A stretch of 64,000 bases of DNA from Tsukamurella sp. TY48 (GCF_019656655.1 NZ_BPMV01000001.1:806001-870000); one strand, 5' to 3'; positions 44,201 to 53,003 are shown, counted from the first letter of the stretch. The notes: generated by a model not told the origin, from the sequence alone. Numbers and translations: made by a program.

Positions 44201-45762
44201 CCCGTCTGCGCGACGGCCTCGGCGTACCGCTGCAGCCCGGTATCGCGCAGGTCTTCACCGAGGCGGTTCCCGATCCGATCGGCGATCTCATCGCGCGGTA
44301 CGCCCGCCGCCACGGTCCGTTCACGGCGGCGCAGGTGGCCCAGCGGTACGGGCTCGGTGTCGCGGTGGTGCACCGCACCCTCACCGATCTCGTGCGGGCG
44401 CGCCGCGTGGTGGAGGGTCGTTTCATCACGATCGACGATCCGGATGCCGCTGATGCGCCGCAGTTCTGCGATGCCGAGGTGCTCCGGCGCATCCGGCAGC
44501 GCAGCCTGGCGCGGCTGCGGCACGATGTGGAGCCGGTGCCGGAGCGCGCCTACAGCGAGTTCCTGGCCGGCTGGCACCACCTCCGGTCGCCCCTGCGCGG
44601 GATCGACGGCGTGGCCACCGTGATCGATCAACTCGCGGGCGTTCCGATCCCGGCGTCGGCGTGGGAATCGCTGATCCTGCCGCAGCGGGTGCGGGATTAC
44701 TCGCCCGCGATGCTCGACGAGCTGACCACCTCCGGCGAGGTGGTGTGGACCGGCCACGGCGCGATCGGCGCCCAGGACGGCTGGATCGCCTTGCATCCCG
44801 CCGATCTCGCACCGCTCACCGTCCCGCCGCCGGACGAGCTCGACCTCACCGCCGCGCACGAGGCGATCGAGGACGCGGTGCGCGGCGGCGGCGCCTACCT
44901 GTACCGGCAGCTCACCGGCGCCACCCCGGACGCGCTGTGGGACCTGGTGTGGGCGGGCCGCCTCTCCGGCGACACCTTCGCGCCGGTGCGGGCCCGGCTC
45001 GCGGGCGGCCGTCGCGCCACCGCGCACCGCTCCCCCCGCCGTCCGCCGCGGGCGCGGTTCCGGATGCCGGTGGAGCAGTCGCCGCCGATGGTCGCGGGCC
45101 GGTGGTCGCTGCCGCCCGCACCGCCGGAGGCCGACGATCCGACGGTCCGCTCGCACACCATCGCCGAGCAGCTCCTGGAGCGGTACGGCGTGGTCACCCG
45201 GGGGTCCGTGATGGCCGAGCACGTGGAGGGCGGCTTCGCCCGGGTGTACCGCACCCTGGCCGCGTTCGAGGAATCCGGGAAGGCGCGGCGCGGCTACTTC
45301 ATCGAGCGGCTCGGGGCGGCCCAGTTCGCGCGCAACGGCACCGTCGACGCGCTGCGCGAGGCGGCGGCAGCGCTGCAGCAGGCGGAGGATCGCGGCGAGC
45401 CCGCGCCGCCGCTGGTACTCGCGGCCACCGATCCGGCCAATCCGTTCGGCGCCGCCCTGCCGTGGCCCGAACGCCCGTCGTCCGGCGAGGGCCCGGGGGC
45501 GCGGCCCGGCCGTAAGCCCGGAGCCGTCGTGGTGCTGGCCGACGGTGCGCTGGCCGCCTTCGTCGAGCGGGGCGGGCGCACGCTGCTCACCTTCACCGAC
45601 GCTCCCGAGGCGGCCTTCGCTGCGCTCGCGGAGGCGGTGCCGCGGCTGGGCGGGCTCACCATCGAGAAGGTCGACGGTGCGCCGGCCCTCACCTCGCCCC
45701 TGGCCGCCGCGCTGGCGGCCGCCGGATTCGCGAAGACGCCGAAGGGGCTGCGCGTGCGCTGA
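41281..45762 (+). CDS. lhr: ATP-dependent helicase Lhr
   Basis: This is a large superfamily 2 DNA/RNA helicase (1,493 residues) for 3'-to-5' unwinding in DNA repair. The Lhr core has Walker A APTGSGKT (Lys50), DEVH at 167-170, SATVEP as motif III, ATSSLELGIDMGAVD as motif IVa/V and QRVGRAGHQVGE as motif VI. The long C-terminal part carries winged-helix and Lhr-specific domains typical of actinobacterial Lhr. The start was taken at MPDVLRAF, because the upstream frame extension is not conserved-looking. An orthologue (Rv3296) occupies a comparable position in M. tuberculosis. Confidence 0.95.
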   Translation: MPDVLRAFTPATAEWFTESFAAPTAAQAKAWASIAKGRNTLVVAPTGSGKTLSAFLWALDRLADTAPSDRPAGTSVLYISPLKALAVDVERNLRAPLTGIARVRERRGEPAPGITVGVRSGDTPAQQRRQLVRTPPDVLITTPESLFLMLTSQARETLAGVHTVIVDEVHAVAGTKRGTHLALSLERLDALLERPAQRIGLSATVEPAQEVAAFLGGPRPATVVRPPSEKEFELTVTVPVPDMTELDVIAGDGEEPVQQGSLWPHVESAIVDLIDRHRSTIVFANSRRLAERLTARINELAAGVSAGGPNPAVAGGAPAQVLASGQTHGAEAVLARAHHGSVSKEQRAIIEDDLKSGRLRCVVATSSLELGIDMGAVDLVIQVEAPPSVAAGLQRVGRAGHQVGEPSRGVFFPKHRTDLLHSTVTVQRMREGAIEKLTVPRNPLDVLAQQTVAAAAMDVLDVHEWLALVRGAHPYAALPDSAYEAVLDLLSGRYPSEDFGELRPRLVWDRDAGTLTGRPGAGRLAVTSGGAIPDRGLFGVFMVGERASRVGELDEEMVYESRVGDVFALGATSWRIEEITHDRVLVSPAFGQPGRLPFWVGDTVGRPAELGRAIGRFTREFTALSGPERAARAGAVGLGEWATDNLVALLDEQQDATGVLPTDRTLVVERFRDELGDWRVALHSPLGMRVHAPWALAVGARLNERLGLSGAVTATDDGIVVRLPDTDDAPPGAELFRFDPDEIDGLVTEAVGSSALFASRFRECAARALLLPRRDPGKRSPLWQQRQRASQLLEVARGYPQFPIVLEAVRECLQDVYDVPELIAVHRSLESRSLRIAEVETASPSPFAASLLFSYVGAFMYEGDAPLAERRAAVLSLDPAVLSQLLGRVELTELLDADILAEVASQLQRTASGYRARTLEQVADLIRELGPLTRTEIADRSEGVDARHAVDELIDAGRAFAYGDEWVAAVEDAARLRDGLGVPLQPGIAQVFTEAVPDPIGDLIARYARRHGPFTAAQVAQRYGLGVAVVHRTLTDLVRARRVVEGRFITIDDPDAADAPQFCDAEVLRRIRQRSLARLRHDVEPVPERAYSEFLAGWHHLRSPLRGIDGVATVIDQLAGVPIPASAWESLILPQRVRDYSPAMLDELTTSGEVVWTGHGAIGAQDGWIALHPADLAPLTVPPPDELDLTAAHEAIEDAVRGGGAYLYRQLTGATPDALWDLVWAGRLSGDTFAPVRARLAGGRRATAHRSPRRPPRARFRMPVEQSPPMVAGRWSLPPAPPEADDPTVRSHTIAEQLLERYGVVTRGSVMAEHVEGGFARVYRTLAAFEESGKARRGYFIERLGAAQFARNGTVDALREAAAALQQAEDRGEPAPPLVLAATDPANPFGAALPWPERPSSGEGPGARPGRKPGAVVVLADGALAAFVERGGRTLLTFTDAPEAAFAALAEAVPRLGGLTIEKVDGAPALTSPLAAALAAAGFAKTPKGLRVR

Positions 45763-45785
45763 TCCGCGTCGGGGAGGATGGAGGC

Positions 45786-46175
45786 ATGAGCAGCGCGCAG
45801 CCTCCCGTCGACCGGTACGCCCAGCATCTCGGGATCGAGGTGACCGGCCACGGCGGCGGCCGCGCGGAGGCCACCGTCACCGTCACGGAGGATCACCTCA
45901 ATCCGCACGAGACCACGCACGGAGCCTTCGTCTTCGCCGTGGTGGGCACCGCGGTGGCCGCGGCGGCGAACGACGACGAGCACACCGGTGTGGCCAGCTC
46001 CATCCACATCGACTACCTGCGCCCCACGCGCCTGGGCGACACGCTGCACGCCGATGCATCGGTGGCCGAGCGGCTGCCGAAGGAGGACATCTTCGTGGTC
46101 CGCGTGACCGATCCCGCGGGTGAGATCGTGGCCCGCGCCACCGCGCGCTTCAACCGGCGGGCGCGCGCGAAGTAG
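45786..46175 (+). CDS. PaaI-type hotdog-fold thioesterase
   Basis: This 129-residue thioesterase-like protein shows the hotdog signature in LNPHETTHGAFVFAVVGTAVAAAAN and SSIHIDYLRPTRLGDTLHADASV. PaaI-type enzymes hydrolyse aryl- or hydroxyacyl-CoA esters. The usual nucleophile-adjacent Asp/Asn could not be assigned with certainty. It starts 23 bp after lhr in the same direction and is convergent with the SRPBCC gene. Confidence 0.82.
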   Translation: MSSAQPPVDRYAQHLGIEVTGHGGGRAEATVTVTEDHLNPHETTHGAFVFAVVGTAVAAAANDDEHTGVASSIHIDYLRPTRLGDTLHADASVAERLPKEDIFVVRVTDPAGEIVARATARFNRRARAK

Positions 46176-46184
46176 CGGTCCGGA

Positions 46185-46628
46185 TCAGCGGGCGAGCTGC
46201 TCCGCCCGGCCCACGAGCCCGTCGACGTTGCCGTCGAAGCCGCGCCGCAGGCTCGGCCCGAGCAGCGCTCCCACCACGGGCGAGAGCGGACCGTCGAGCT
46301 GGAAGTGGGACGTGTACCGCGAGCGGCCGTCCCCGAGATCGTCGATGCGCTGGTCCCGGATGCTGCGCAGCAGCCCCGCGGGGGCCGGTTTCATCCGGTA
46401 CGAGAAGCCGCGGCCCTCCTGGACGGAGACCACGATCTCGTTCTGCGTCATCACCCGGCCGGGGAACAGGGCGACCCGCATCGAGATCACGCCGCCGGGC
46501 CGCAGATCGCAGCGGGCCGAGACGGCGAAGGGGTTCCATTCGCCGTAGCTGTCGAAGTCGGTGAGCGCCTGCCACACCAGGGCGGCGGGGGCGGCGATCT
46601 CGCGGGTGTGGTCGATGACGAAGGCCAT
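46185..46628 (-). CDS. SRPBCC-family lipid-binding-like protein
   Basis: This 147-residue START/Bet v1-fold protein has VIDHTREIAAPAALVWQALTDFDSYGEWNPF at the N-terminus, the standard SRPBCC opening, and a helix at the C-terminus (LRRGFDGNVDGLVGRAEQLA). Such domains bind hydrophobic ligands or polyketides. No ligand is predicted. It is divergent from the MFS exporter gene across 131 bp, with AT-rich promoter-like sequence between. Confidence 0.82.
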   Translation of the reverse strand: MAFVIDHTREIAAPAALVWQALTDFDSYGEWNPFAVSARCDLRPGGVISMRVALFPGRVMTQNEIVVSVQEGRGFSYRMKPAPAGLLRSIRDQRIDDLGDGRSRYTSHFQLDGPLSPVVGALLGPSLRRGFDGNVDGLVGRAEQLAR

Positions 46629-46759
46629 GCGCACCAATCTAGAACACGTTTCACTACTGCGACCCGAGTCACAGTCGTTTCCTTTGAGGAATATCTTCGC
46701 GAACGTTACAGTTGCACCCTGCACGTTATTGCTTAGAAACTTGAAGGAAGAAGGTAGCG

Positions 46760-48328
46760 ATGTCGGACACCGTGGAGGCACCCCCACATCAGTCATCGTC
46801 CGCCCCCATGACCCACCGGGAGATCCTCGAGGTCATGGCCGGGCTGCTCGCCGCACTGTTCACCGCGCTGCTGAGCACCACCATCGTGTCCACGGCACTC
46901 CCGCGGATCATCGCCGACCTGCACGCCTCGCAGACCGCGTTCTCCTGGGTCATCACCACCGCGCTGCTGGCCAACGCCGCGTCCACCCCGATCTGGGGCA
47001 AGCTGGCCGACCTGTTCAACAAGAAAGTCCTGGTCCAGGCCGCGATCGTCATCTTCGTGGCGGGCTCGGTGATCGCCGGCGCCTCGCCCAACGTCGAGGT
47101 GCTCCTCGGCGCCCGCGTGATCCAGGGCATCGGCATGGGCGGCCTCACCGCCCTGGTCGTGGCCATCATCGGCAGCATCATCCCGCCGCGTGAGCGCGGC
47201 CGGTACTCCGGCTACATGGGCGCCGTCATGGCCGTCTCGATGTCGGGCGGACCCATCCTGGGCGGCGTCATCACCGACCACATCGGCTGGCGCTGGTGCT
47301 TCTACGTGAGCGTCCCGCTGGCCGTCGGCGCACTGATCCTCATCCAGCGCACCCTGCACCTGCCCACCCAGCGCAAGAACGACGTCTCGATCGACTGGCT
47401 CGGCGCCACCCTGCTCACCGCGGGCGTCTCGGTTCTGCTGATCTGGGTCTCGTTCGCCGGCAAGAACTACGACTGGATCTCCAGCACCTCGGCCGCCTAC
47501 CTGATCGCGGGCTTCCTACTGCTGGGCCTCACCGTGTACGTCGAGTCGCGGGCCAAGGATCCGATCATTCCGCTGCACATCATCACCGAGCGCACCACCG
47601 CGCTCGCGATCATCGCCTCGATCGCCGTGGGTGTCGGCATGTTCGGCGCCACGTCCTTCCTGGGCCTGTACTTCCAGACCTCGCGCGGCTACACCCCCAC
47701 GATGGCGGGCGTGCTCACCATCCCGATGGTGCTGGGCATGCTGGTCTCGTCGGTGGCCTCGGGCCAGCTCATCACCCGCACCGGCAAGTGGAAGCCCTTC
47801 GTCGTGGGCGGCGCGGTGATCATGGTCATCGGCTTCACCCTGCTGGGCACCATCGACCACGAGACCCCGCTGAGCACCGTGATGCTGTACATCGCGATCG
47901 TCGGCCTCGGTGTCGGCTCGCTCATGCAGAACCTGGTGCTGGCCGTGCAGAACACGGTGAGCGTGCAGAACATCGGCTCGGCGTCGAGCTCGGTGGCCTT
48001 CTTCCGCACCTTCGGCGGCGCGATCGGCGTCTCCGCCCTGGGCGCCGTGCTGGCCTCGCGGGTCTCCGATCTCACCCAGAGCGGCCTGGCCAAGCTGGGC
48101 ATCCACGCTCCGGCGGGCGGCTCGGGCAGCGGCGCGCAGCTCGACCTGACGGCGCTCCCCGGCCCGATCCAGGAGATCATCCGCGCCTCGTACGGCGATG
48201 CGACGGGCCGCATCTTCCTGGTCGCCGCCGCCTGTGCGGTGGTCACCCTGATCGCGGTGGCGCTGCTGCCGAACCGGCCGCTGCGCACCACGCTCGACAT
48301 GGAACCGGCGGGCGAAAAGACCAACTGA
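46760..48328 (+). CDS. DHA2-family 14-TM MFS exporter
   Basis: This 522-residue drug:H+ antiporter is of the EmrB/QacA (DHA2) type, with about 14 membrane helices. Motif A is in WGKLADLFNKKV, and motif C is in GPILGGVITDHIGWRWCFYVSVP. An amphipathic linker and a C-terminal cytoplasmic tail are normal. Substrates could be antimicrobials or lipids. The upstream gap contains two CGTTA direct repeats spaced 15 bp and possible TTGAGG/TTACAG promoter elements (46684 and 46706). No dedicated regulator gene is adjacent. Confidence 0.9.
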   Translation: MSDTVEAPPHQSSSAPMTHREILEVMAGLLAALFTALLSTTIVSTALPRIIADLHASQTAFSWVITTALLANAASTPIWGKLADLFNKKVLVQAAIVIFVAGSVIAGASPNVEVLLGARVIQGIGMGGLTALVVAIIGSIIPPRERGRYSGYMGAVMAVSMSGGPILGGVITDHIGWRWCFYVSVPLAVGALILIQRTLHLPTQRKNDVSIDWLGATLLTAGVSVLLIWVSFAGKNYDWISSTSAAYLIAGFLLLGLTVYVESRAKDPIIPLHIITERTTALAIIASIAVGVGMFGATSFLGLYFQTSRGYTPTMAGVLTIPMVLGMLVSSVASGQLITRTGKWKPFVVGGAVIMVIGFTLLGTIDHETPLSTVMLYIAIVGLGVGSLMQNLVLAVQNTVSVQNIGSASSSVAFFRTFGGAIGVSALGAVLASRVSDLTQSGLAKLGIHAPAGGSGSGAQLDLTALPGPIQEIIRASYGDATGRIFLVAAACAVVTLIAVALLPNRPLRTTLDMEPAGEKTN

Positions 48329-48378
48329 GGTGTTACTGAAGTTTCCATTGTGACGAGGGAGGCGGCATACTTGGGCGC

Positions 48379-48975
48379 ATGACGCGCAAGACCGCCTCCC
48401 TCATCGCCCCGCTCGTCGCGGGCGCCGCACTGCTGACCGCCGGGTGCGCCGGCTACGCCGGAGCCGACCCCGCGACACCGTCGAAGTCGGGCTCGGCCGC
48501 CCCCACCACCGCGAAGGCCCCCGCCAAGCCCGGCTCGATCGTCGGCTCGCAGTGGCGCTTCAAGAGCGACCCCGTCGCATGGTTCCGCGTGCAGGGCTCG
48601 AACATCTCGGGCAACGACTCCTGCAACGCCTTCTCGGGCACCGCGACCGCGCTGACCAACGCCGCCGACAAGGTGGACTTCGGCGCCGGCGTCGCGAGCA
48701 CCCAGAAGTACTGCCCCGATCCCAAGGGCACTCAGACCGCCATCCGCGAGGCGCTCACCGGCCTGCGGCAGTGGTCGCGCTCCGGCTCCGAGCTGGTGCT
48801 GACCGATGCGGCGAACAACCGCACCTGGACCTTCGTGCTCACCGGTTCCGGCGCCTCGACGGCCCCGTCGGCGAGTGCCGCTCCGTCGGTGAGCACCCTG
48901 CCCGCCACCAGCGCGGCCCCGACGGCCACCAGCTCGGCGGCACCGGCGACCACCACCACCGCCGCGGCGCGCTAG
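48379..48975 (+). CDS. META/HslJ-like lipoprotein
   Basis: This 198-residue lipoprotein has a signal peptide ending in the lipobox LLTAGCAG (Cys23). A META/HslJ-like domain follows, with GSQWRFKSDP, SGNDSCNAFSG and FGAGVASTQKYCPDPKG. A Ser/Ala/Thr-rich tail of about 50 residues ends the protein. META-domain proteins are associated with stress or antibiotic tolerance in some bacteria; the role here is unknown. The gene is convergent with the NarL-type regulator, 1 nt between stops. Confidence 0.78.
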   Translation: MTRKTASLIAPLVAGAALLTAGCAGYAGADPATPSKSGSAAPTTAKAPAKPGSIVGSQWRFKSDPVAWFRVQGSNISGNDSCNAFSGTATALTNAADKVDFGAGVASTQKYCPDPKGTQTAIREALTGLRQWSRSGSELVLTDAANNRTWTFVLTGSGASTAPSASAAPSVSTLPATSAAPTATSSAAPATTTTAAAR

Positions 48976-48976
48976 C

Positions 48977-49618
48977 TCAGTCCATCGCGCCCGCGGCCCA
49001 CATGGCCGCGGCGATCTCCACCCGATTGCGGGCGCCGAGCCGCTGCCCGATGGCACTGAGGTGGGTCTTCACCGTGCCCAGGCTGATCACCAGTTCGTCG
49101 GCGATCTCGGCGTTGGTGCGTCCGCGGGCCACGCAGGAGGCCACCTCGCGTTCGCGCGGGGTGAGTCCGGCGATCGCGTCCGCGGCCGCGCCCCGGGAGC
49201 CCGCTCCTCGGTTCCGGGCCAGGAGATCCACGGTGAGTTCGGGGCTGATCAAGGCATCGCCCTCGGCGGCGGCGCGGACGGCTGCCACCAGTAGTTCCGG
49301 CCCCGCGTCCTTGAGCAGGAAGCCCGACGCCCCCGCGGCCAGCGCATCGTCGACGTAGTCCGGCTCGCCGAAGGTCGTCACCATCACCGCCCGGGTGCCG
49401 GCCTCGGTCACCCGGCGGCACACCTCGATACCGTCCAGCCGGGGCATCCGGATGTCGAGCAGGGCCACGTCCGGCCGGGTCTGCGCGATCACCGAGATCG
49501 CCTCGGCACCGTCGGCGGCCTGACCGACCACCTCGATGTCGGGAGCGGCCCCCAGGATCATCGCGAACCCCATCCGCACCATCTCCTGATCGTCGGCGAG
49601 CACCACCGTGATCGGCAT
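48977..49618 (-). CDS. NarL/LuxR-family response regulator
   Basis: This 213-residue regulator has a receiver with DD in VVLADDQEM, phospho-Asp55 in VALLDIRMPRLDG and Lys in GFLLKDAG. The LuxR helix-turn-helix at about residues 150-205 reads LTPREREVASCVARGRTNAEIADELVISLGTVKTHL. It is coupled to the histidine kinase gene with a 1-nt gap and forms a two-component system with it. Targets may include the operon itself. Confidence 0.92.
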   Translation of the reverse strand: MPITVVLADDQEMVRMGFAMILGAAPDIEVVGQAADGAEAISVIAQTRPDVALLDIRMPRLDGIEVCRRVTEAGTRAVMVTTFGEPDYVDDALAAGASGFLLKDAGPELLVAAVRAAAEGDALISPELTVDLLARNRGAGSRGAAADAIAGLTPREREVASCVARGRTNAEIADELVISLGTVKTHLSAIGQRLGARNRVEIAAAMWAAGAMD

Positions 49619-49619
49619 A

Positions 49620-50747
49620 TCAGGAACCTCCATCGATCGGCAGGTGTGCGGTGAGGCGCCAGCCGGCGCCCTCGGGTCCATCGGGGCCGGAGGTCACCGT
49701 GCCCCCGACGGTGGCCGCCCGCTCGGCCAGGCCGATCAGTCCGGTGCCACCGCCCGGTCCGGGGCCGGGCGGAGCGTCGGCGGAGGCACCGTCGTCGACC
49801 ACGTCCACCCGCAGGTCACCGTCGACCCGCCCGACGGTGACCCGCACGGTGCTGCCGGGTGCGTGCCTGCGGGCGTTGGTGAGTCCCTCCGCGACCACCC
49901 GGTGCGCCACCAGACGCAGCAGGTCGGGCACGTCGTCGGTGTCCACCGCCGGATCGACGGTGACGTCCACGCCGGTTTGGGCCAGATCGCCGAGCGAGGC
50001 CGAGAGCTCCGATCCGGAGGCGGACGGGGCCAGCGGCGGCGGCGCCTCGCCCGGTTCGCGCAGGGTGCCGACCATGGCTCGGATGTCGGCCAGGGCGCGC
50101 GAACCGCTGCGCTCGATGCGGGCCAGCGTGCCGTCGGCGTCCGCGCCCGCGGCGATCCCGGCCTGGGCGAGCACCACGATGCCCGTCACCTCGTGGGCGA
50201 TCACGTCGTGCAGTTCGCGCGCCATCGCCGTTCGCTCCGTCATCTGAACCTCCGATCGGGTCTGCTCGAGTCGTCGCTCCGCTGTTCTGTGCTTGTGCCC
50301 GAACATGATCGACACGTACACCGCACCGGCGGCGAGGACGGCGATCAGCCACATGCCCGTGTCCTGCAGCGCGACCGGCACCACGGGGAGCACGGCGAGC
50401 AGGGCCGCGACGGCCTCGAGCGCACCGTCGGCCGCGGTGTCGGCCTGCGCCGCGGCGAGCCCTGCGGCGATCACGAACGCCCAGCACACCCCCGCCGGCC
50501 AGATCGGGTCCGGCGCCACCACCGCGCCCGCGACGAACGCGGCCGCCGCGATCACGATCCCGCTCCAGGCCGCGGCGGCGGGCGCCCGGCGCAGGAGAGC
50601 CATCACCGTGATGAGGGCACCCACCGACCCCACGCCGTTCACGAGCAGTCCCAGGTCCGACGACGTCGAGGCGATCGAGAGCAGCGTGCCGACGGCCCAT
50701 CCCAGGATGAGCAGCCCGATCACCACGATCTGGTTCGCTCGCGTCAT
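49620..50747 (-). CDS. NarX-type sensor histidine kinase
   Basis: This 375-residue membrane kinase has about six hydrophobic segments in the first 150 residues as an intramembrane sensor. A HisKA_3 dimerisation domain follows, with His180 in ARELHDVIAHEVTGIVV. The ATPase domain includes GLTNARRHAPG (N box) and GGTGLIGLAERAATVGG (G box). This design senses membrane or envelope stress in many Gram-positives. The start overlaps the DUF418 stop (ATGA), and the regulator follows, making a three-gene operon. Confidence 0.9.
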   Translation of the reverse strand: MTRANQIVVIGLLILGWAVGTLLSIASTSSDLGLLVNGVGSVGALITVMALLRRAPAAAAWSGIVIAAAAFVAGAVVAPDPIWPAGVCWAFVIAAGLAAAQADTAADGALEAVAALLAVLPVVPVALQDTGMWLIAVLAAGAVYVSIMFGHKHRTAERRLEQTRSEVQMTERTAMARELHDVIAHEVTGIVVLAQAGIAAGADADGTLARIERSGSRALADIRAMVGTLREPGEAPPPLAPSASGSELSASLGDLAQTGVDVTVDPAVDTDDVPDLLRLVAHRVVAEGLTNARRHAPGSTVRVTVGRVDGDLRVDVVDDGASADAPPGPGPGGGTGLIGLAERAATVGGTVTSGPDGPEGAGWRLTAHLPIDGGS

Positions 50748-51739
50748 GACCACGTCGTCATCCGGCTTCCACCCCTGTCGAAGTCGCGCCCAGCGGGCCG
50801 TTCGCGACGCAGTGGCGGCACCGACCGCCAGGTGACCGCGCGCAGCACCCATTCCAGTGGACCGTAGCGCAGCCCGGACAGCCACACCCGGCTCCCCACA
50901 GACTGCGCCGCGATGATCGCGACCGCGACCGCCAGCACCGTCGCCAGTGGGGTCTGCGGCCCCAGCACGCCCACGGCCTTCAGCACGACCACGATGACCG
51001 AGGCGGTCACGTAGTTGGTCAACGACATCCGGCCGAGGGGTTCGAAGACGGCGCGCAGTGCCGCCCGGGCCGGTCGCCAGTGCCAGGCGATCGCGAGGAC
51101 GCCGATGTAGACGATCGCCGCCGCGACTCCCGCACGCGTCCCTTCCACGGAGTACCGCGGGTCGCCGCCGATCGACGAGTAGGCCAGCAGCAGCGGCACG
51201 GCGGCGAGGATTCCCACTCCGGCCAGCCACAGCCCCGCCCTCGGCGAGCGCTCCAGCCGGGCGGGCACGCCGATGCCGGCGGCGCCGGCGCCCACCAGCA
51301 TCAGCCCCGGCGTGGAGTCGGTCGCTCCCGCTCCCAGCGTGAAGGAGGCGATGGTGAGCGCCACGCCGATCAGCAGCACCCAGCGCGGCGACAGCCACAC
51401 CACCAGCGGAATCACGAAGAGTCCGATCGCTGCGTAGATGCGCAGGATGTCGCCGTCGTAGACCAGGGAGTGCAGGACGCCGATCACCCCGAGCCCCGCC
51501 ATCCGCCACACCAGCGGAACCCAGCCCGCCGTGCCACGGCGCCGCGCACCGTCGGCGATCAGGTAGAGCGATGCGCCGAACAGCAGGGTGAAGATCGGGA
51601 CGAACCGCGATTGGACCAGTAGGTCCAGCGCCGACCGTCCCGCCGCATCCTGTGCGGTGCCGACCAGGTCGACGATGTTCACCAGGAGGATGCCTAGCAG
51701 GGCGAAGCCGCGCAGGCTGTCGAGGAAGCGATATCTCAT
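50744..51739 (-). CDS. DUF418-family membrane protein
   Basis: This 331-residue protein has about eight to nine transmembrane helices. It starts with the family hallmark RFLDSLRGFALLGILLVNIVDL and ends with the SLTNYVTASVIVVVLK and YGPLEWVLRAVTWRS segments of DUF418. Function is unknown. Genetic coupling with the downstream histidine kinase (ATGA) suggests it takes part in sensing or is a target of the same system. A 6-13-6 inverted repeat (CGGGAT/ATCCCG) lies at 51754-51778, in its promoter gap. Confidence 0.85.
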   Translation of the reverse strand: MRYRFLDSLRGFALLGILLVNIVDLVGTAQDAAGRSALDLLVQSRFVPIFTLLFGASLYLIADGARRRGTAGWVPLVWRMAGLGVIGVLHSLVYDGDILRIYAAIGLFVIPLVVWLSPRWVLLIGVALTIASFTLGAGATDSTPGLMLVGAGAAGIGVPARLERSPRAGLWLAGVGILAAVPLLLAYSSIGGDPRYSVEGTRAGVAAAIVYIGVLAIAWHWRPARAALRAVFEPLGRMSLTNYVTASVIVVVLKAVGVLGPQTPLATVLAVAVAIIAAQSVGSRVWLSGLRYGPLEWVLRAVTWRSVPPLRRERPAGRDFDRGGSRMTTWS

Positions 51740-51827
51740 GCCTCCACGATGACCGGGATCGCCGCCCGCCGAATCCCGCGAACGGCCGGTCCCTTCCCGT
51801 CCGCCTCGGCCGAACGGATGAGGGGGC

Positions 51828-52097
51828 TCAGCGGGCGCGGGCGCGCTCTCGGCGCAGGTTGACGACGGTGAGCGGTCCGCTCAGCACCGGCAGGAAGGCA
51901 CACATCCGGGTGACGGGACTGAGGCCGCGGGCGAACGCGGCGGTCACCGCGACGGCGAGGTACAGGGCGCCGTGTGTGGGACCGAGCACCCGCGTGATGC
52001 CCGGATCGTGGACGGTGACGAGATTGACCAGAAGGATCGCCACGCTGACGGTCTCGAACGCGGAGAGGGCGCCGAGCGCGCGGATCGGGGCGCTCAC
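51828..52097 (-). CDS. DUF3817-family small membrane protein
   Basis: This 89-residue protein has three hydrophobic helices and the DUF3817 pattern ETVSVAILLVNLVTVHDPGITRVLGPTHGALYLAV, ending in a basic tail. The GTG start overlaps the upstream stop (GTGA). It is the last gene of the MarR, DUF2269-like, DUF3817 run. Function is unknown. Confidence 0.8.
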   Translation of the reverse strand: MSAPIRALGALSAFETVSVAILLVNLVTVHDPGITRVLGPTHGALYLAVAVTAAFARGLSPVTRMCAFLPVLSGPLTVVNLRRERARAR

Positions 52098-52537
52098 GCG
52101 ACGGCTCCGGGACGCACCACCATGAGCACGACCACGATCACCCAGAGCACGTTGAACAGCCCGGTGAGCATCCCCAGGCGCCGCAGGTGATCGGCGCCGG
52201 ACTCGAGCACCTCCGCCTGCAAGGGCGCGATCTGCAGGGCGAGCAGCGCCCCGGCGACCGCGGTGAGCGCCATCGCCACGATCACCCAGACGTCGGTGGC
52301 GCGGCCTTGCACCACGGCCAGCACCAGGCCGAGTACCGGCACCACGAGCGCGGCGAGGCCGTAGCCGCGGGTGATCCGGTGCAGCAGCCGGGCGGTGCGC
52401 TCGTCACCGTCGGGCGACGGTGCGCCGGCCGCCGCCGGGACCGGGGCGAAGCGGGGGAACAGGCTCGCCGCGACCGCGACGGGGCCGACGAAGAGGATCC
52501 CGGCCACGATGTGGACGGACAACAGCAGCGATTCCAT
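52094..52537 (-). CDS. DUF2269-like membrane protein
   Basis: This 147-residue membrane protein has four helices (LLLSVHIVAGILFVGPVAVAAS at the N-terminus, then three more), in the style of DUF2269 or copper-resistance-D-like small proteins. The N-terminal His is in the SVHIVAG position typical of these. It directly follows a perfect MarR-type palindrome that lies between it and the marR stop. Its stop overlaps the DUF3817 start. Confidence 0.68.
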   Translation of the reverse strand: MESLLLSVHIVAGILFVGPVAVAASLFPRFAPVPAAAGAPSPDGDERTARLLHRITRGYGLAALVVPVLGLVLAVVQGRATDVWVIVAMALTAVAGALLALQIAPLQAEVLESGADHLRRLGMLTGLFNVLWVIVVVLMVVRPGAVA

Positions 52538-52538
52538 A

Positions 52539-52557
52539 CCTTCAGTTTAACTGAAGG
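52539..52557. promoter_or_regulatory. MarR-type 9-1-9 palindrome
   Basis: CCTTCAGTT and AACTGAAGG are exact complements around a single T. The palindrome fits exactly between the marR stop (52558-52560) and the DUF2269 start codon (52535-52537). A 1-nt centre rules out an efficient hairpin. TTCAGTT/AACTGAA-like palindromes are typical MarR-family sites. Confidence 0.7.
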
Positions 52558-52977
52558 TTAGCGGGCGGCTTCCCACGCCCGGGCCATCTCGGCCCGGAAG
52601 GCCGCGGTCAGTTCGGGGTACCGATCGGCGAAATCGGCGTCGAGGCGCGCGACCTCGGTCGCGGCGCGGTTGAGCAGATCGTCGCCGGCGGCGGTGATCC
52701 GCAGGGTGGAGGCCGACCCCGCCTGCGCCGTGCCGTCCCCCACCAGACCGGCCGCCACGAATCCCGCGACCGCGGTGTGCACGCTCTGCACCGTGATCCG
52801 CGAGCGCCGCGCCAGCTCACTGAAGGAGATGTCGGGCACCGCCCGGATGTGCCCCAGCAGACCGTACTTCCGGGTCGTGAGCCCCAAGGGCTTGAGCGCC
52901 TCCGCGTACTCCGCGTCCCACGTGCGCCCCAGGGTGAGCAGCATGATCGTGGGGCTGAACGGCGGCGGAGCAGACAT
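52558..52977 (-). CDS. MarR-family transcriptional regulator
   Basis: This 139-residue winged-helix regulator has [52 protein letters not shown] as the DNA-binding region, then a wing and a C-terminal dimer helix. It lies immediately upstream of two membrane-protein genes and a palindrome on the same strand. Regulation of those genes is therefore likely. The ATG is 26 bp after the glpD stop, so read-through from glpD is possible. Confidence 0.87.
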   Translation of the reverse strand: MSAPPPFSPTIMLLTLGRTWDAEYAEALKPLGLTTRKYGLLGHIRAVPDISFSELARRSRITVQSVHTAVAGFVAAGLVGDGTAQAGSASTLRITAAGDDLLNRAATEVARLDADFADRYPELTAAFRAEMARAWEAAR

Positions 52978-53003
52978 GCCAGCAGGCTACCGAGGCCCGG
53001 AGA

